Below, one piece after another: positions 21,384 to 31,955 of a stretch of DNA of 64,000 bases. A program made the position numbers and the translations under genes. The notes beneath the pieces are model-generated. The model searched no databases. It was not told where the DNA came from and was given only the letters and a program-made list of their open reading frames with translations. How positions within the stretch are numbered: position 1 is the first letter of the stretch; each line of letters opens with the position of its first letter. The DNA is from Rhizophagus irregularis (Eukaryota > Glomeromycota > Glomeromycetes > Glomerales > Glomeraceae). The stretch spans positions 1,798,001 through 1,862,000 of the forward strand of contig NC_089455.1 of assembly GCF_026210795.1 (NCBI RefSeq), written 5' to 3'.

Positions 21384-21791
21384 AGATATTATTAAATTTT
21401 AATTTTTATTATATTTTTAATCGTGTATTTTATTAGTTTAATATTAAATATTATAAAATAAATATTTACATACAAAAAATCATATTGTCTTTAATCTTTA
21501 TTCTTATAAATTGTTTAAATGCTGAAACTCTAATTAAATCATATAGAAAGTATTGCCGAAACGCCGAAACAGTTTCGGCAAGTTACGGCAGTTTCGCGAT
21601 TTTGATAGGTTTCGCAGTTTCGGCATTTCTTGATGATTTCGCGAAACTAGTTTCGGCAGTTTCGTGTACGCCATTCTGCCGAAACCCTCTAGTTTCGGCA
21701 AGCAACCTTAGTCGCAGTCAAAAATTTTTGAAAATTCAAAAAATATTTTACATGTAGTGACGATCACCACTGGTGATATTTAGCAATACCC

Positions 21792-23457
21792 TAAAAAATT
21801 TACTGAAAGCATAAAATTTTAATTTTAAATTCTATTTAAAATTCTTAATTATATTTTGCCAGATATAAAATAAATAATAAAAATATGGTGTTATAGGAAA
21901 AATTTTTAGTGTTTATAAAATTATTTAATTTTATAAAGTAAAATTTAATAATATATTACATCAGTAAGCATAAAAGAATATAATCATAATTACTAGTTAG
22001 ATTTATATTGAAACATATCATATAGTAGTATTTTTATTTCTTTATTAATATCAATAAATAATATGATATTTCCAAAAATTTTAAAATAGATAAAGACTAA
22101 TAAGTAATAACTTTTTATCTATTAAAACTAAAAATATTATTAGATGTATTTCAATAAAATGAATTTAACAAACTATTTTTTTATCTTTTATAATCATTGA
22201 ATTTGAAGATATTTTAAAATTTTACTATATATTTTTAAAGTAAAATTTTGATATTTTAAGTTTTTTATATTATTTTTTTTTTAAATAATTTATTAATATT
22301 TTAGTAATTTTTAGTTATTACTATCATATATATTAAGATTATTGCTAAAAAAATTAGAGGATTTTGGCAAATTAAAAAAATGCCAAATAGTAAAACTTTG
22401 CTAAAACTATATTAAAAAGTTGGCGAAACTCTGAAGAAAAATGAAATCTGACAAAATTTATTATAAATACTGAAATTTATTGAAACTATAATAAAATTAT
22501 AGTAAAATTTTGAAAAAACTAATTATAGAATTTTAAAAATATTTAGACAAGTAACTTTAATATATATGTATTTTTATACTAATTGACAACATTTAGAAAT
22601 TAATAGTAAAATTTTATAATAAAGCTACTTTAAATAGATAATAGATAAGATAAATTTAAAGTTTTTTTTAGTTAGATTTACTTATATAAAATACTCATAT
22701 TTGAATGAAATAACTTAATTTTTATTTGAATTATGAATTAAATAAAATTACATATATACTATCTGAACAAAAGTAGCAGGAATTTTATTTTTATTAATTA
22801 GTATTCAAAATTATATATAATGATACTTAAAATTTTAATATGTGATAATATAGATTCTATAAGAATATATATCCAAAGTTTTACAGTTCTGACCTTTATA
22901 TATGGTAATTATTTTAATTAAAAATAGAAATTTTAGTAATCATTTATATATAAAAGTAAACAAATAGTTAATACTGCCAGTTTATTTAGAATTATTTATA
23001 GTAATATTACTTGAAATTTTAGTATATGATAGTACAGGATTCTGGTTAATATATATATACAAAATTTCATTTTTTTAGTTTGTTATTATATGGATTATAA
23101 AAAAAAATCAAAAGAAAATTAATTTTAGAATAACAATACTTGTACTTTTCCATTTTCTTAAAATTTTTACATAATAAAATATATTATTTTTATATTATTT
23201 GAAGGTTATAGTTTTAGAAAATAAATATATGAATTTTTATATTTTTATTATTTTCAAAAAATTAACAATTATTTAAAAAATAAAATTTTATTCAAAAATC
23301 TTCATTTTTTTTTAATTTTAACAATCATCAGAAATTTTTAAACTTTTTTTCATTAATACAGCTGTACAAAGTTTAGTTAAAGCATGAAAATTTAATATTA
23401 TATTCTTTAAAATCTATATCATTACATATTAAAAATTTCAAGCATTATAAATTTAAT
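21792..23457. other. AT-rich spacer with old dispersed repeats
   Basis: No gene. About 22330-22570 is a reverse-oriented relative of 4010-4250. From about 22740 onward a diverged tandem array begins. Confidence 0.45.
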
Positions 23458-23850
23458 TACAGTAACACCTCCTTAAGTGCACCCCCCCCTTGGGTCCATA
23501 GTAAAAAAATAGTAGAATGTGCACTTAAAGAGGGTGCGCAGAGCTCTCATAAGTTGGACCAGGTCCACTATGACTTAAAGGGAATTTATATAGTGCATAC
23601 ACTTATAGAGGGTGCACTTATCGAGGTATCACTGTAATTAACAAAAATAGAGGGACCACTACTTTTATCTAACTAGTATAAAATTATTAAATTTCTTTTT
23701 TTAATTAATATAGTTGTATGAATGTTAGAAGTGTAAAACTTTTGAACATATATTTTATGATATCACATATTAAAATTTCAAGTATTGTTAGTAATTGACA
23801 AAAATAGGATTCCCGCTATTTTTATCCAAGTAGTGTACATTAAAAAAATA
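22740..23850. repeat. Diverged tandem array, unit a few hundred bp
   Basis: Recurring landmarks are ACTT(A/G)AAATTTTA(A/G)TATATGATA or CATATTAAAATTTCAAG(T/C)ATT, followed by ATTNACAAAAATAG and a (C/T)TATTTTTATC stretch. They are seen near 22820, 23020, 23430 plus 23640, and 23770. One unit is split by the MITE at 23460. Confidence 0.5.
23460..23634. mobile_element. pogo/Tigger-like MITE, 175 bp
   Basis: Ends are CAGTAACACCTCCTTAAGTG and CACTTATCGAGGTATCACTG. TA flanks both sides (23458-23459 and 23635-23636). CAGT ends with a TA duplication are the pogo pattern within Tc1/mariner. It has no coding capacity. Confidence 0.8.
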
Positions 23851-24000
23851 GATAAACAGCTAGGAGTATAATTTGCGGAGCGCAAATTACTTTTTGGATT
23901 CCACAAATTTTATGTGGTTCTAATCTGCGCATTGCGCGACTTTCAGTTTAGAATTTAACATATCTGTGCGCAAAATCAAATTTATTTTCCATAAATTGCA

Positions 24001-24228
24001 TGTAACTTTTCTTGCGCATTGCGTAATACTTGAATTTTATATGCTGGACTCACTCATTCGTGCGCAATACTTGAATTTCATTTGCTGGACTCGCTCGTGC
24101 ACAATACTTGAATTTCATATGCTGGACTCACTCACTCGTGCGCAATACTTGAATTTCGTATGCTGGACTCACTCGCTGGTGCGTAATACTTGAATTTCAT
24201 ATGCTGGACTCACTCATTCGTGACACTT
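24001..24228 (+). repeat. Minisatellite, about 40-bp unit, five copies
   Basis: The unit reads CAATACTTGAATTTCATATG followed by CTGGACTCACTC and a variable GTGCG junction. Five recognisable copies are present, with degenerate versions from about 23925. The short ORF across it is a repeat artefact. Confidence 0.85.
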
Positions 24229-27200
24229 TTTATTAATTAGATTTCGTACATATAAGTCCGGCCTACAAATGCGAGCATTAAAAATATTTTTTTTTAAAAA
24301 AAAATAAAATTAATTTTTTAATAAAAAAGTTTTTTTTTTTTAATGTACGCATGTGCTGGTGTGGTCAATGCTTCAATGGTGGTATTTTAATGTAAATTTG
24401 AGCACATTTTGGTAAGACATTTTTGAAAATTTTAGTAATATTTGAAGAAACTTGAAAATTAAAGTTTAATCGAGATTCGAGATCCTGTACCACGCGTACA
24501 TTAAAAAAAATAATAAAGTTTTTTACGAGATCCTCTTAATAAACTGTATCACGCGTACACTAAAAAAAATTAAGGTTATTTATTTTATTTTTAAATATAT
24601 TTTAAAACCTTTTAAATTTTAATCTATTATAATTTTACTAATTAATTATTAAAGACAAAATACAAATTTATTTTATTCTATTATAATTTTACTAACTCAA
24701 ATTTTTTCTGAATTTAATTAATGCTTTTTTTTTGAAATTCTAAATTTTTATTATAATTTACTCCTTTACTGGTTCCAACACTGTTCCAATAATTAAAGTT
24801 TATAACAGAAATTTCAGTGATACATATTAATTGAAGGGAATTCATTAGGCCGATGGAGAGTTAATTACCCGGTTTAATACAAGACGCTAACTCGGGCCAA
24901 AAAAAAAAATCCTTAATTCTAGATTTCCGATTGATTGTCTGTCAATCCAAGTACTAACTAATTCTTTATATAGTATGGAAAGTAAAAATTATGGAATATT
25001 CTAAAAATTCTTAATATGCAGAAATTACAACTGCTATACTATACCGTATTTTTGATAAATCGAAATCGCAAACTTAATTATACAGTAACCTTGAGTCCTT
25101 GAGTATATTCAAACTTATTACAACTCATTCCTCATCGGTGGTAAGCAAGATAGCTCGAATAGAAAGAAGCACAAATGTTTCTAGGATTGCAAAAAGTTTC
25201 GAAAGGAAGTTTCAAGGATATTCATTATATCATTTATACATAACGCTCAGACAAAAACTGCGGCTAATATATTGTGCTTTTATATATTTCATGTGCTCTT
25301 ATCTCGTAATTCCGTAATTCCGTAATTCCGTAATTGCCGTACGGTCATATGGATTATACCATTATACATTTATCCCATTATCCATATTCCCATATTCCCA
25401 TTATAACATTTTTAATTATTCTAAATATACTTTATATATTCACATATTAAACTTTATAAAGCAAACATATTTAAAATTCCTTATTAAGAATAATAGAAAG
25501 AAATAAATAAAAAAATATGGATAATGATAATAAATACTTTTTTCGTTTTTTCGTTTACGTTATTATTTACCCCTTATCCGTTATTATATGATCAACTTTA
25601 TAGATTGAAAGTGAAAAAATTTCCAATTTTAAAAAAAATTTCGGAGTATCTCAGAATAAAAAGATAAAATAGAATAAATGACGCAATGCAACATATCGCG
25701 TGACCGGCTTACCGGAATTTGTAACGCATGACCATCAAAATTTAATTAATGACTTTAATTACGTTTTTTCTCATGCAAAAAAAAAATAAAAAATAAAAAA
25801 AAAAAAATCTCAAAATTTTTAATTTCCCCTTGTTTATATTTATATTTGTTTGTTTGCAAGGGTTTTTTTTTTTTTTTTTTTTTAAGAAAAAAAACAAGAG
25901 ATTATAATTAAACATATGTCAAACATATTTGTGAATACATAAAATAAATTTTTTAATATTCGGTATATGCAAATGACAAAGTGAATCTTGAAAAAAATAA
26001 ATAAAGTTAATAACAAATTACAAAATTTGTTTTGATTATATTAAAAAAAAAAAAGGAGGAGTTTTTTTTTTTAAAGTTTAAAGTTGCAGAAAAAACGTGT
26101 TGAATACATGAATGATAAAAATAGTTAAATTTATTTTAAATTATTTTTTGCTAATACAAATTTGACTTTTTTTTCTTAGAAAAAAAAATTGAATGGGACA
26201 ATTAAAATGACCATAAAAAATAACAATTCAAATGGTTACAATAATAAGATAATAATAATGATAATAATGAGAAAAAAAAAAAAGATTTTTTTTTTTAACC
26301 AATACGAAAATTTTTCCCTCGCACTGCATTCAAGAAATAATAATCGTGGTAAAAAATGACAGGCTTGTCTACCAAATTTAAACTCACGCAGTAACAAATT
26401 AAGAAAATAGATTAGATATTATAAGCACAGTCCCCTTCTCTACCTTCTATTTAAATATACATTGTAAAAAAAAGAGATTATTTTATCTAAGTGCATAATA
26501 ATATGATAAATAATATATATAAAATAATACATACATTTGTACAATATAATCCTCAATAATCAAATTATATCATGGCTCGTTTTTTTTTCATCGGAACATA
26601 CCGAAGTAACCGAAAGAGTTTATTAACCGCAGAAAAAAAGTTTAATGTAAGTCTGGGTAATAACATATAATAAATACAAATATATTTAAATTAAAATTTC
26701 AATCCGCTATTGATACTCCGATAATTAAACTATTTAAGAATAGGTTAAATATGTATGAAAAAACTAAGTTATTATTTTAAGGTAAATTAAATTTATGATT
26801 TTCGCCATATTATGCATTTAATTTCCCTTGCATGTTTTTATTATATACAATTAAGGCAACCGATAAAGTTTATTTTTAAAAAAAATCAAGTTTAACTTGT
26901 AAGAATATCTTTTCATTTTGAAATAAATAAGGTTTACACATATTTTCATTCAAACTAATAAAATATGAACGCGCCAATTTTTTTTTTTTTTTCAGCCAAA
27001 ATGACGATTACATTCTATTTAAAGTAGAATTACTTTTAAAAAGATAATTATAATATTGGTAAATTAAATTATATTGGTAAATTTTAAAATTTTCATTTCC
27101 TAAAATCTTTCCCTTTTCTTTACATATTGATATGCGATTAGATAATTATTATTATTATTATTTTTTTTTTTTAAAGTAGATTAATGATGAACCTCGTTTG

Positions 27201-30200
27201 CATAATTATTTGGATTATTTGGATTGAGTGAATTTTTTTTTTTTCAAACGAATATGCTGTATATGTAAAATAAATATTCTTCTTTTGAATTTCTTGTAAA
27301 ACATCGTACAGATGGGCGACAATTAAAAAATTTTTTTATAAAATATGAAAAGTAAAGTGGATCGACATATCTTCCCTTAAGAGAGTATATATGCATAATG
27401 CATGGTGGGACCATTATTATTATGATATTCTCGAATCAAACAATCACATTTTTTTCATCGAACCACTTATTTCATTCCAAACTTAAATGCTTTGAACATT
27501 TTTAGCTTTAAAAAAAAAAATTTTTTTTTACTAAACTTTATGATTTTGAAAGATCAAACATTTAAGGAGAGCCTAATAACCGTTCCCGTAGCAAAATTTG
27601 TCGTTATTGAAATATCTAATTAAAGTATAACCCTTTGTCTATACATATGCAATGCGGAGACGATCCGTTACATCGATAGGATAAATATTTATTTATATTT
27701 ATTGAATGCCACACACGAGCGCGCAGTTAGTAATCTCATGATACACATTCTTTGTTATATGACTAATTATGAATACCAGCCAAAAAAAAACTCAAAATTC
27801 GTTCCAGCCATATTCAGTTATATTAAGTTTATCCAATAATCATTCAATGCATTTTTGTTGGGGACGAGGCTCGGCAATAAGCAAAGCAATCGGGTGATAC
27901 AACAGGGGTCATGGTATTTTTTTTTAGCCACATTGTGAAAAATTAATGATTTGGTTTTGCCACAATCATTTCTTTTAAATCATTATTGAGTTAAAATTAG
28001 AAACAAATCAAAATTTGGTAATTGTGGATAATGGGACAATGGATTATATTTACTTTAATTAGTAAAATTCTGGAAACATTGTAACAATCACCTTTGTTTG
28101 TAGGTTTAATGAAGATCATTACATCAACAATGCAAAATAATTTTTATTTTAAATTTATTGGAAGAGTAACGTAACACTATTACAAAAAGATCAATCATAA
28201 GGGTCAAGCCATTTCGTAATATGGTATTTTGATAGAATATTCTATTTGTCATATTTAAAAATAGACAATGAAAACGCTTGTATAACTATGTAAAAGGAAG
28301 TGGCGTAACGGGCATACTCCCGCCACTTTTTCTCTTATTAGGAATGAATCTTCAAGAAATTGTTTGTAACACACGTGATCATCAACATTATTAATTACGG
28401 CACATATCCTTAATAAGTAATTTGTATTTTTTAATATGTAAATATTGCATTTTTTTTTTTATCTGTATAAGGACGGAATTTAAATTATTGTCGACTAGAT
28501 CTTACTAGAAAATGTATTTTATAAAAAAAAAAAGTGTGAAATTTTTGAAAAAACCGAGAATCGGCGTAAATCCGAATAACAATTATTCTAATTAAAAACA
28601 ATAAAAATAATTTTTATTCTCGTAATCAAAAATAAAAAAAAAAAAAATTGGGCAAAAAATTCAAGATTTGATTGGTTCAAATAAAAAAAAATGATTATAA
28701 ATTATAAAATTATTATAGTAAAGTCTAAAAGAAATTCTTTGGTGTTACGCCATTTCTTATCAATTCTTACCATTCTTTTTAAATAAAAGAATAGAAACAT
28801 TATCATTTCAATCAATACCATCTAAGTATTAATATAAAAAACTTTAAAAAAAAAAATGCAACATATTTTAATTACATGCTTATTGCATTTTAACGCCAAG
28901 AGACTAAATAAGAAAGAACGTTACAAAATACGAAAGGTTGGTCATGAGCTTTTCTCTTTTGAGTGACGGTAAATCCCGCGTGGAAGACCAAAATTACTTT
29001 ATCATCGTTATTCATTCTTATTCTATAAACGAAACATAAGTGAAAATCAATTCATTTCTTTATCAGGTAAATTTATTAGAAAGTAATTTATTTTATTTAC
29101 TCCGGTTTAACATTATACAAAATAACTAAAGAGGAAATGTGATCATTTAAATGATCTTTAAGAATTTTTCATTTCGCGTTTTTTTTTTTTTATTTTCTAA
29201 ATTACGCAGTTTATTTAAAAAAAGTATAAAATAATTAGGCAATTGTTTTTTTGATTTTTAAATTAGATGCATTATTTTTTTGTCGTGCTAGTAACTTTTT
29301 CAAGACAATAAAGCTTTTAAACAATTAAACCCGCTTTACCAAGTACATCATCACGTAACAAATAAAATTAAAGAAAATAAAAAAAACTATTATTCCCAAT
29401 TATAATATGATATTAACTTTCTGATTGTTTTCAAATTAATTACTTTTTTCCCAGCCCATAATTTTTTGGGCTTAAAAAATTTTTATTAAAAATGATTTTC
29501 ATTCTTCATTTTTTTTTTCAAAAGAACAAAAAAAAAATAAATAAATAACAATGAGTTTTTACTTTTAAGGAAATCGCATGGTAATTTTCGCTAGAAATAT
29601 AAAAAATTTAGGATGAAACAATGAATGAAATGGCGCCATCTCAAACACTTTAAATTTTCTCCTTTAAAAATAATTTAGATTTTTTAAATAACAAGGGATT
29701 TTTTTTTTTAGTTTAATTTGTTTTTTTTTCATTTAAAAAAAATTTATTTTCTTGGGTAATAAGATAGATTTATAGATAATATAAAATTTTTAAATGATTA
29801 TCAAATTTTAAAATTAAAAATTTCATGTATCACCACACAACATATTTTTGGAGGTATAAGCCCCCCCTGAATTTAACAGTTTTCAGTTTAATACTTTAAT
29901 GTAAAAAAATGATGATGATGATATATATATTGTATTTATGTACGTATAAGTTATATATTTAGATATAATATATATATTATATCTATTATATAAATATATA
30001 TATAAATATACATAATTACGTTATATATATATATATTAATTATTTATGTACTCAATATAAAAAATTAAAGTATTCATCTCGGATTTCATGGTTCCATTAC
30101 TTTACAATCATTTCCTTTTTAATATTATTTTAATTATTTATACAATTTTTTTATTATAAATACCCTCGTTCGGTGCTGTGGCTAAAACTTCTTATCATCA

Positions 30201-30698
30201 ACAAAAAATTAATTCTTTTGAATTTTTTTTTTTTTTTTAGAAATATTAAATTTCTTTTAGAAAATCCCAACGTCCTAAAAAATCGCCTTTTTTTCATTTT
30301 TTCCCTTTCCTTTTTTTTTACAACTGTCAATTTTATTAATCAAACCTTTTTTTTTAATAAAATAAAAAAAAGTAACCAAAACAAAAAGGCGATAAAAATC
30401 CCAAACTAATATATAATCAAAAAATATATTTTACTCTTTCCTTCATTTAAACTTAGATCTTTTTTTGTAAGTAAAAAGCAAATTTTTTTCATTTTTCATT
30501 TTTTCATTTTTTTTCATTTTTTTTTTTTTTTTTTTTTTTATTGTTCTTTTTAAATCAATAATCAAAAAAAAAAGAGAACAAAAAAATTTCTTATAAAAGA
30601 AAACAAAAAAGATTATAATCATTATTATATAATACTTATTAAATCATTTTTATTATTATTTTCATTCAAAATAGATTAAATCATAAATAGAAACAAAA
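24229..30698. other. Long gene-free interval upstream of the HMG gene
   Basis: No gene is supported. The first 350 bp hold GCGTACATTAAAAAA words in direct and inverted positions (about 24330, 24495, 24555). CCGTAATT repeats four times at about 25311-25340. Beyond 25.4 kb the sequence changes style: many A or T runs of 9-22 nt and few inverted ends, typical of gene-flanking rather than TE sequence here. A small hairpin AGTGGCG...CGCCACTTTTT lies at about 28300-28330. A TA-rich microsatellite spans about 29920-30050. T-rich sequence with a run of about 22 T (about 30518-30539) precedes the gene. Confidence 0.5.
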
Positions 30699-31955
30699 AT
30701 GGACGTTGAAGTTAAGAACAAATATTGTGGATACATCATGTTCAACACATCTTCCACTTCTAGTAAAGGCCCCGGATCAAGAAGCAACGATCTTATACTT
30801 AATAATTATGATGCTTCCTCTTTCGCTAATTGTGATTCGGACCTTTTCCCACAAACTGGACCAACAAATAATTCAATGGCTGCTGGTGCTGCTGCTATTG
30901 ATGATCATAATATTAAAAAAGAAGATAATTCTTTTCAAATTTATGATCCTTCTAATAATGGAGGTGATAATGGTAAAAAACTACCGGGTAGTTCAAAGAT
31001 GCAACCTGAAAAACGTCCTCCAAGACCTCCGAATGCTTTCATTCTTTATAGGCGTGCTAAACAACCTGCTATACTTGCCGCTCATCGTAATCTTACGAAT
31101 GCTGAAATTTCAAGATTTATTTCAAGTTGTTGGAAGAGTGAAACTGATGAAGAACGTTTAGCTTGGGAACGTTACGCTGATCAAAAGAAACTTGAACATA
31201 TGCAAGCTTATCCTAATTACGTTTATAGACCAAATAAAAATAAAGGTAAAAATGAGAAACGTAGACAAGCTCGTAAAAATGCTGTTGCAACTTTTAACTC
31301 TCAAGATACGACTACTACTAATAATTACGAAGGTGGTGAAGCTGGTCCTATTAGAACAAAAAAAAATAAAGGTCAAAATCGTTTGAATAATCTTGTTGGA
31401 AGGATAGAAATTCCAATGAATAATAAAGTTAATGGAATTCAAAATATTCAAAATATACCAATAATGACTCCTCCTTTATCATCGCCAAGTACTCCTACCT
31501 TGATGTCTAATAATAATAATAATAATAACAATAATAATAGTAATATAATTTATACTACCATGCATTCAATGCCTTTCGCTGAACCTGAAGATATTATGAA
31601 TAATCCTTTGACTCATCATGATTTACAACTTCAACAAATGAGAATGCAAGAAGCTTTCTTACAAATTCAACAAAACAATGGTCTTTCAAGTTTATCATTT
31701 TCCGATTTATCCCCTGGTTCTTTCCACGAAGAAACTGTTGATCCTTTGATTTTCTCTTTCCCACCTGGCGATGATTTTTATCCTTCACATCATTCTTCAT
31801 TTGATTCAACCACCACCAATAATTCCGATATAAATAATATAAATATTCAAAAGATCAACACAAGCTCTTGCTATCCTGAATTTAGAGATAACGCTCATGG
31901 TCTTGCTGATATATTTACAGGAATACACAATTTTGAGTCAACTTTTCAATATTAA
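30699..31955 (+). CDS. HMG-box transcription factor, MATA_HMG type
   Basis: A nuclear sequence-specific DNA-binding protein of 418 residues, single exon. The start ATG follows AACAAAA and opens MDVEVKNKYCG. The HMG box spans about residues 104-180: KRPPRPPNAFILYRRAKQPA, then NAEISRFISSCWKSE, then AWERYADQKKLEHMQAYPNY. The PPNAFILYR motif and the Ile/Ser in EISR are typical of the MATA_HMG group, which includes fungal mating-type HMG proteins. A basic tail (KNKGKNEKRRQARK) follows. The N-terminus is Ser/Asn/Asp-rich and probably disordered. A polyasparagine tract from an AAT microsatellite lies near residues 270-280, and the C-terminal half is Gln/Ser/Asn-rich, as in activation domains. These fungi carry many such genes, so a role as the mating-type gene itself cannot be inferred. 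I see no frameshift or stop, and a normal AT-rich leader. Confidence 0.9.
   Translation: MDVEVKNKYCGYIMFNTSSTSSKGPGSRSNDLILNNYDASSFANCDSDLFPQTGPTNNSMAAGAAAIDDHNIKKEDNSFQIYDPSNNGGDNGKKLPGSSKMQPEKRPPRPPNAFILYRRAKQPAILAAHRNLTNAEISRFISSCWKSETDEERLAWERYADQKKLEHMQAYPNYVYRPNKNKGKNEKRRQARKNAVATFNSQDTTTTNNYEGGEAGPIRTKKNKGQNRLNNLVGRIEIPMNNKVNGIQNIQNIPIMTPPLSSPSTPTLMSNNNNNNNNNNSNIIYTTMHSMPFAEPEDIMNNPLTHHDLQLQQMRMQEAFLQIQQNNGLSSLSFSDLSPGSFHEETVDPLIFSFPPGDDFYPSHHSSFDSTTTNNSDINNINIQKINTSSCYPEFRDNAHGLADIFTGIHNFESTFQY

Larger units (their letters stand above)
17229..21710 (+). mobile_element. hAT transposon, 4.48 kb, GCCGAAAC-word type, formerly autonomous
   Basis: Perfect inverted ends of at least 19 bp (TAAGGTTGCTTGCCGAAAC) lie at 17229 and 21710. 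Flanks are GTCACAGT (17221-17228) and GTCGCAGT (21711-21718), an 8-bp duplication with one change. Both subterminal regions (about 17235-17390 and 21555-21705) repeat GCCGAAAC, TGCGAAAC and their complements many times. The element encodes a BED-finger hAT transposase and a second, decayed Myb/SANT-RS gene, both on the + strand. The good TIRs and single-difference duplication suggest it is fairly recent. Confidence 0.9.
16870..21791. mobile_element. MITE split by a hAT insertion
   Basis: The left end GGGTATTGCTAAATATCATT (16870) and the right end (complement GGGTATTGCTAAATATCACC, ending 21791) are inverted repeats of about 38 bp. Removing the hAT element and one duplication leaves about 430 bp of non-coding sequence. 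No outer target duplication was convincing. Confidence 0.75.

Noticed and set aside
23966-24193. 75-codon ORF across a 40-bp minisatellite
   Set aside because: Repeat artefact; no conserved sequence outside the repeat.
24001-24228. CRISPR array
   Set aside because: The units are contiguous 40-bp repeats without unique spacers, and the genome is eukaryotic.
30706-31809. Several ORFs on both strands overlapping the HMG gene
   Set aside because: Out-of-frame shadows of the intact 418-codon HMG-box frame.
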